Part shown: positions 60,647 to 64,000 of the stretch, piece by piece
Layout of the letters: each line of letters opens with the position of its first letter
Position numbering within the stretch: the stretch's first letter is position 1
Origin: G963667855 sp963667855
GTDB lineage: Bacteria; Planctomycetota; Phycisphaerae; UBA1845
Length of the DNA: 64,000 nt
Reading direction: 5' to 3'
Assembly: GCA_963667855.2 (NCBI GenBank)
Contig: CAXXKI010000019.1
Span: 62,001-126,000, forward strand
Notes under the pieces: generated by a model
The model's database searches: none
What the model was told of the DNA's origin: nothing
What the model saw: the letters and a program-made list of their open reading frames with translations, nothing else
Position numbers and translations under genes: made by a program

Positions 60647-62050
60647 ATGCTCAAGCGAGAGCGGGTAACAGGTATATCGGTTCTGACCATGGCAATAACC
60701 GCACTGCTTGCCTTCCTGCCGAACAAGTTATCGGCCCGTCAACCCGTAACTTGTGAAAAACAAGATACTATATCTGCCGAGCGAAGTTACATCAGTGTGG
60801 ATTCGCCGTTACAGATTGCCAACGCACTGACTTCAAAGCGCACCGCGCGGTCAGTAATGAACGATAGAGGTTTACGCAACGGGTGCGGAGACCTTGGTTT
60901 TGACACGTATCCGTACGCGTGTGCCGATCCGTTGACCAGTAATTATATCTGGCTGGCGGCCAACACCGCTTACGGAGAAGACCTGACCCTGGAACCCGGA
61001 GTATGGACAATAGGGTGTTATGACGTTTTCTATTACGCGGACAATGATTCCAATTACGGGTGTAATACCAACAGAACGGTTACCATCAGTGTTCACGAAA
61101 GCTGCAACGGGCCGGTTATTCCCGGCTCGGTCACTACCTGGACAGTTCCTCCGCATGGAGGCCCGGTTCTTCTGACCGGCGCTACAACGGTTGATTTCGA
61201 GGCATCGGGGACAATATGGTTTTCCATTATGACCAGTATTCACGGATGTGACGGCTGGTACGTTTCGCACGCCAACCTGGCCGGCTCGACAACAACGGAT
61301 GTTCAGGTCGGTTCACACTGCAGTGAATTAATAGACGATCCAACGTACAACAGGTTCCACGTTGTGCTTTACGGAACCCGCTGCCTGCCGGTTGAGATTA
61401 CGGCGCAACCTTCCGGAGCGGAAATCTGTGCCGGCGACTGGCACCAGTTGTGCGTAACGGCGACCGGCGATCCCGCCCCTGATTACCGATGGCAGAAAAA
61501 CGGAGTGGATATTCCCAACGCCGATTCCTCCTGTTACGTGGCCACGGAAGCCGGGCAGTATCAATGTGTGGTCAGTAACGATTGCGGCAGCGAAACAAGC
61601 GAAGAGGCCACCGTATCGATCAAGAGCGGCCCAATGATAGATGAGCAGCCATCAGGCGGAGCGATATGCCCCGGCTATTCGCCGGTATTATGCGTATCCA
61701 CTACTGGAAGCGGAGATATGAATTACCTGTGGAAACGGAACAATCTCACGCTGATAGGATCGAACGATCCATGCCACACGGCCACTCAATCGGGTAATTA
61801 CACATGCACGATTACCGATGACTGCGGCAGCACAACTTCAGACATCGCGGTTGTAACCACGGCCAATCCGGGCACCGGCGATTTTTCCGGCGACGGACAT
61901 AGCGATATAGACGATTTCTCGATTTTCCACGATTGCCTTTTCGGTCCGGCAACCGCGGCGGAAAACGAATGCGTGTGTACTGATGTCGATGGAAACGGCG
62001 CTATCGACCTGATCGACTTCGCGGTATTGCAGCGATATTTCGGCAGCTAA
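60647..62050 (+). CDS. Secreted protein with Ig-like and dockerin-like domains, 467 aa
   Basis: The signal peptide is LTMAITALLAFLPNKLSA. Residues 60-240 form a strand-rich domain with many Cys and Trp. Two Ig-like repeats follow (about 245-330 and 330-410), each with the pattern ITAQPSGAEICAG..CVTATGDPAPDYRWQKNG and DEQPSGGAICPG..NYLWKRNN, plus AGQYQCVVSNDCGSET and SGNYTCTITDDCGST. The C-terminal 50 residues carry a dockerin/EF-hand-like pair (DFSGDGHSDIDDFSIF and DVDGNGAIDLIDFAVL). It is presumably an exported surface or matrix protein. GGGGG lies 7 bp before the ATG. Confidence 0.82.
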   Translation: MLKRERVTGISVLTMAITALLAFLPNKLSARQPVTCEKQDTISAERSYISVDSPLQIANALTSKRTARSVMNDRGLRNGCGDLGFDTYPYACADPLTSNYIWLAANTAYGEDLTLEPGVWTIGCYDVFYYADNDSNYGCNTNRTVTISVHESCNGPVIPGSVTTWTVPPHGGPVLLTGATTVDFEASGTIWFSIMTSIHGCDGWYVSHANLAGSTTTDVQVGSHCSELIDDPTYNRFHVVLYGTRCLPVEITAQPSGAEICAGDWHQLCVTATGDPAPDYRWQKNGVDIPNADSSCYVATEAGQYQCVVSNDCGSETSEEATVSIKSGPMIDEQPSGGAICPGYSPVLCVSTTGSGDMNYLWKRNNLTLIGSNDPCHTATQSGNYTCTITDDCGSTTSDIAVVTTANPGTGDFSGDGHSDIDDFSIFHDCLFGPATAAENECVCTDVDGNGAIDLIDFAVLQRYFGS

Positions 62051-62074
62051 GTTCCAACGCCAACGAACCTGCAA

Positions 62075-63175
62075 TCAACCTTCGGCAAAGGATACACCGA
62101 TAGCCTTGCAGGCTTTGATTAACGGGTGGTCCAGCGGAATAGTACGCTGCCTGTCGGCCACATCCATAATGGGAACGCCACTGAGCTTTCCGTTTTGCAT
62201 AACCACCAGCTTGTTCAAATCGCCGGAGACGATCATTTCCAGAGCGTGGTGGCCAAACTCGGTAGCCAGTACGCGGTCGAAAGCGCAGGGAGTTCCGCCT
62301 CTCTGAATATGACCAAGGATAGTAGCACGGCACTCCAGGTTGGTTTTTTCACTAACCTGGTGAGCCAGAACCTCGCTGACTCCGCCGAGCCGGATCGGAT
62401 CGGGAGAGTCCGCAACCACCCTGTCAACAACCACATCTCCGCCTATGGGCTTGGCTCCTTCAGCCACGGCGATTATGGTAAATGCTTTACCTCGCTTACT
62501 GCGTGCCTGGCAGACCTCGCAAACCTTGTCCAGGTTATAGGGAATTTCAGGAAGGAGGATCACATCGGCACCGCTGGCTATTCCCGAATGCAGGGTGAGC
62601 CAGCCGGCGTTGCGCCCCATCATTTCCACCAGCATTACCCGGTGATGACTGGAGGCTGTTGTATGAATCCTATCCAGGGCTTCGGTTGCAATCTGTACCG
62701 CAGTATTGAAACCGAAAGTTACTTCGGTATGCATGAGGTCGTTATCGATTGTCTTGGGGACCCCAACACACGGTAACCCCTTTTTGATCAGGTTGGCGGC
62801 GCCGCTCATGGTTCCGTCGCCGCCGATACAAACGACGACATCCAGATTGTTGGAACCGGCATGCTCCAGGCAGCGATTGGTGACATCCTCGAAAACCGGT
62901 TTACCGTCAGAATCGGTTCCCACCCGGAACCTGGAGGGATCGGCCTTATTGCTTGTCCCCAGGATCGTTCCGCCCTGGGTAAGGATATTGGATACGCTGG
63001 ACATCTCCAGCGGTTTCATCTGGTTGCGAATCAACCCGAGGAAGCCATCCTCTATTCCCATCACCTCCCAGCCATGATCGTTGATTGCCGCCTTGGTAAC
63101 CGCACGAATAACCGCGTTGAGCCCGGGACAGTCGCCACCGCCTGTCAGTACGCCGATTCGTTTTCCGCCAGCCAT
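62075..63175 (-). CDS. pfkA: 6-phosphofructokinase, group III type
   Basis: The enzyme phosphorylates fructose 6-phosphate in glycolysis. Motifs: VLTGGGDCPGLNAVIR, CIGGDGTMSGA, PKTIDNDL with the catalytic Asp, EMMGRNAGWL and ILGHIQRGGTP. The Gly in GGDGT (instead of Asp) points to ATP use, while the Lys in PKTIDND is shared with PPi-dependent members; this combination is known from ATP-dependent group III enzymes. ATG at 63175 is preferred over 63181, because GGAGG is then 8 bp upstream. It is convergent with the secreted Ig-like protein gene. Confidence 0.93.
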   Translation of the reverse strand: MAGGKRIGVLTGGGDCPGLNAVIRAVTKAAINDHGWEVMGIEDGFLGLIRNQMKPLEMSSVSNILTQGGTILGTSNKADPSRFRVGTDSDGKPVFEDVTNRCLEHAGSNNLDVVVCIGGDGTMSGAANLIKKGLPCVGVPKTIDNDLMHTEVTFGFNTAVQIATEALDRIHTTASSHHRVMLVEMMGRNAGWLTLHSGIASGADVILLPEIPYNLDKVCEVCQARSKRGKAFTIIAVAEGAKPIGGDVVVDRVVADSPDPIRLGGVSEVLAHQVSEKTNLECRATILGHIQRGGTPCAFDRVLATEFGHHALEMIVSGDLNKLVVMQNGKLSGVPIMDVADRQRTIPLDHPLIKACKAIGVSFAEG

Positions 63176-63286
63176 TTGCATTTCCTCCTGCAGACAATCA
63201 TCCCGACCGTGTCACCAGTTCAAAGTATGTTTAATACAACAGAGCGAAGTTTTTGCCAAGGATAATGATACATAAACATCGGCATT

Positions 63287-64000
63287 CTATCTCTGCAAGG
63301 GATTGTAAAGGGTATCCCGCTCGACGGGGACGTAACCGGCTTCCACGATCAAACGCCGCAGATTGTCTACGCTCATCTCCTGGTGAGTGTCGTTTGCGTC
63401 TCTCTTGGTAATATCATAATACACAACCGTTCCATCGAGATCATCCACACCCCAATCTAGAGAAACCTGGGCAAGTTTCGGCGTGTGCATAATCCAGAAC
63501 GCCTTAACATGTTCGAAATTATCCAGCATCAACCGGGAAATAGCCAGTGTTTTCAAGTTGGTTATTCCACCGGGTGCGGGGAAATGAGCCAACTCGCTAC
63601 CGGCCGGATTGAATGGCAAAGGCACAATAGCGTTGAACCCGGCCTTTCGTTCGGCAATCGACACATCCTGATGTTCACGAAGCTTGATCAGGTGTTTTAT
63701 TCTTTCAGCGGGTGTTTCCACGTGTCCGTAGAGCATGGTGGCGTTGCTGTATATCCCCATATCGTGGGCAACGGCGTGGACATCGAACCATTCGGTCTCC
63801 CCTTTTTTTCCCTTGAACGCCTGGGCGTGAACACGATCATCGAATATCTCCGCGCCACCACCGGGAAGCGAATCCAAACCGGCGTCTTTTAATTCTCCCA
63901 ATACCTGGGCCACTGTTTTGCGAGGTCGGGATAATCCCGCAAAGTGAATTATCTCTATTGCGGTGAATGCCTTTATATGCAAACCGGGAGCCGCCTCCTT
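63287..64000 (-). CDS. mqnE: Aminofutalosine synthase MqnE, C-terminal part (partial)
   Basis: The frame is open to the window edge, giving 237 codons of the C-terminal part. It matches the radical SAM enzymes of the futalosine menaquinone pathway: LHIKAFTAIEIIHFAG, GLDSLPGGGAEIFDD, MGIYSNATMLYGHVET, RKAGFNAIVPLPFNPAGSE, and SLDWGVDDLDGTVVY. The CxxxCxxC iron-sulfur motif lies outside the window. The related enzyme MqnC or CofH is the alternative, but the PGGGAEIF and SLDWGVDDLDGT signatures favour MqnE. It implies menaquinone synthesis by the futalosine route. The gene is 111 bp upstream of pfkA on the same strand. Confidence 0.85.
   Translation of the reverse strand, partial: KEAAPGLHIKAFTAIEIIHFAGLSRPRKTVAQVLGELKDAGLDSLPGGGAEIFDDRVHAQAFKGKKGETEWFDVHAVAHDMGIYSNATMLYGHVETPAERIKHLIKLREHQDVSIAERKAGFNAIVPLPFNPAGSELAHFPAPGGITNLKTLAISRLMLDNFEHVKAFWIMHTPKLAQVSLDWGVDDLDGTVVYYDITKRDANDTHQEMSVDNLRRLIVEAGYVPVERDTLYNPLQR

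Noticed and set aside
1..64000. tRNA, rRNA genes and CRISPR arrays
   Set aside because: Looked for by eye (T-loop-like GTTCGA contexts, regular direct repeats) and none supported; a tRNAscan and repeat search would settle it.

Overview
The window looks like a chromosomal segment from a planctomycete, most likely a member of the Phycisphaerae or a close relative. The evidence is the mix of protein types: three PEP-CTERM proteins, two pseudopilin-like proteins of the kind common in Planctomycetota, dockerin/EF-hand-like modules on secreted proteins, double-CxxC zinc-ribbon membrane proteins, a SprA-related metalloprotease pair and a PEP-CTERM-type CAAX protease. No rRNA, tRNA or CRISPR array was seen. 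Genes lie on both strands in short operons. TTG and GTG starts are fairly common and are usually backed by a good Shine-Dalgarno sequence.

Layout. 0-5.5 kb: three small minus-strand genes (one cut by the window edge), a zinc-ribbon membrane protein, a REP-associated tyrosine transposase (RAYT) bounded by a perfect 19-bp inverted repeat, and a CgeB-like glycosyltransferase. 5.9-11.3 kb: an HDOD regulator, an IS200-like element (copy A) split by an intact IS5-family insertion, a second zinc-ribbon protein and an orphan N6-adenine methyltransferase. 11.5-18.1 kb: a GspE-type ATPase whose N-terminus appears frameshifted, an FHA-GAF-PP2C phosphatase, two SprA-like proteins (one without catalytic histidines) and threonine synthase. 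18.2-19.3 kb: copy B of the IS200-like element, inverted relative to A. 19.7-25 kb: a secreted TPR protein, a sensor kinase and an OmpR-type regulator.

25.1-30.8 kb is the most distinctive part. A good sigma-70 promoter leads straight into a cobalamin riboswitch. Below it lie three PEP-CTERM proteins, a PQQ-type beta-propeller with a dockerin-like tail and a pseudopilin. A strong intrinsic terminator sits after the third gene. I infer a vitamin B12-controlled cell-surface system. No known B12 transporter gene is present in the window.

30.8-45 kb: an M48 protease, a GH16 beta-glucanase, sucD, a lipoprotein, clpS, a PEP-CTERM-associated CAAX-type protease, a DUF2723 membrane glycosyltransferase, a pseudopilin with its small partner, and the proline genes proC and a P5C dehydrogenase. 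45-64 kb: leuS, a CYTH protein, a tiny secreted protein, a Kef-type antiporter, an SppA lipoprotein peptidase, a zincin, a FixJ-type regulator, a three-gene ABC export cluster, a YciA-like thioesterase, an Ig/dockerin-like secreted protein, 6-phosphofructokinase and the 3' part of an aminofutalosine synthase gene (menaquinone by the futalosine route).

A recurring theme is long A/T-flanked hairpins placed just 3' of genes. Two are near-identical copies of one REP-like family; others share only the architecture. They probably act as terminators and may descend from RAYT-mobilised repeats.
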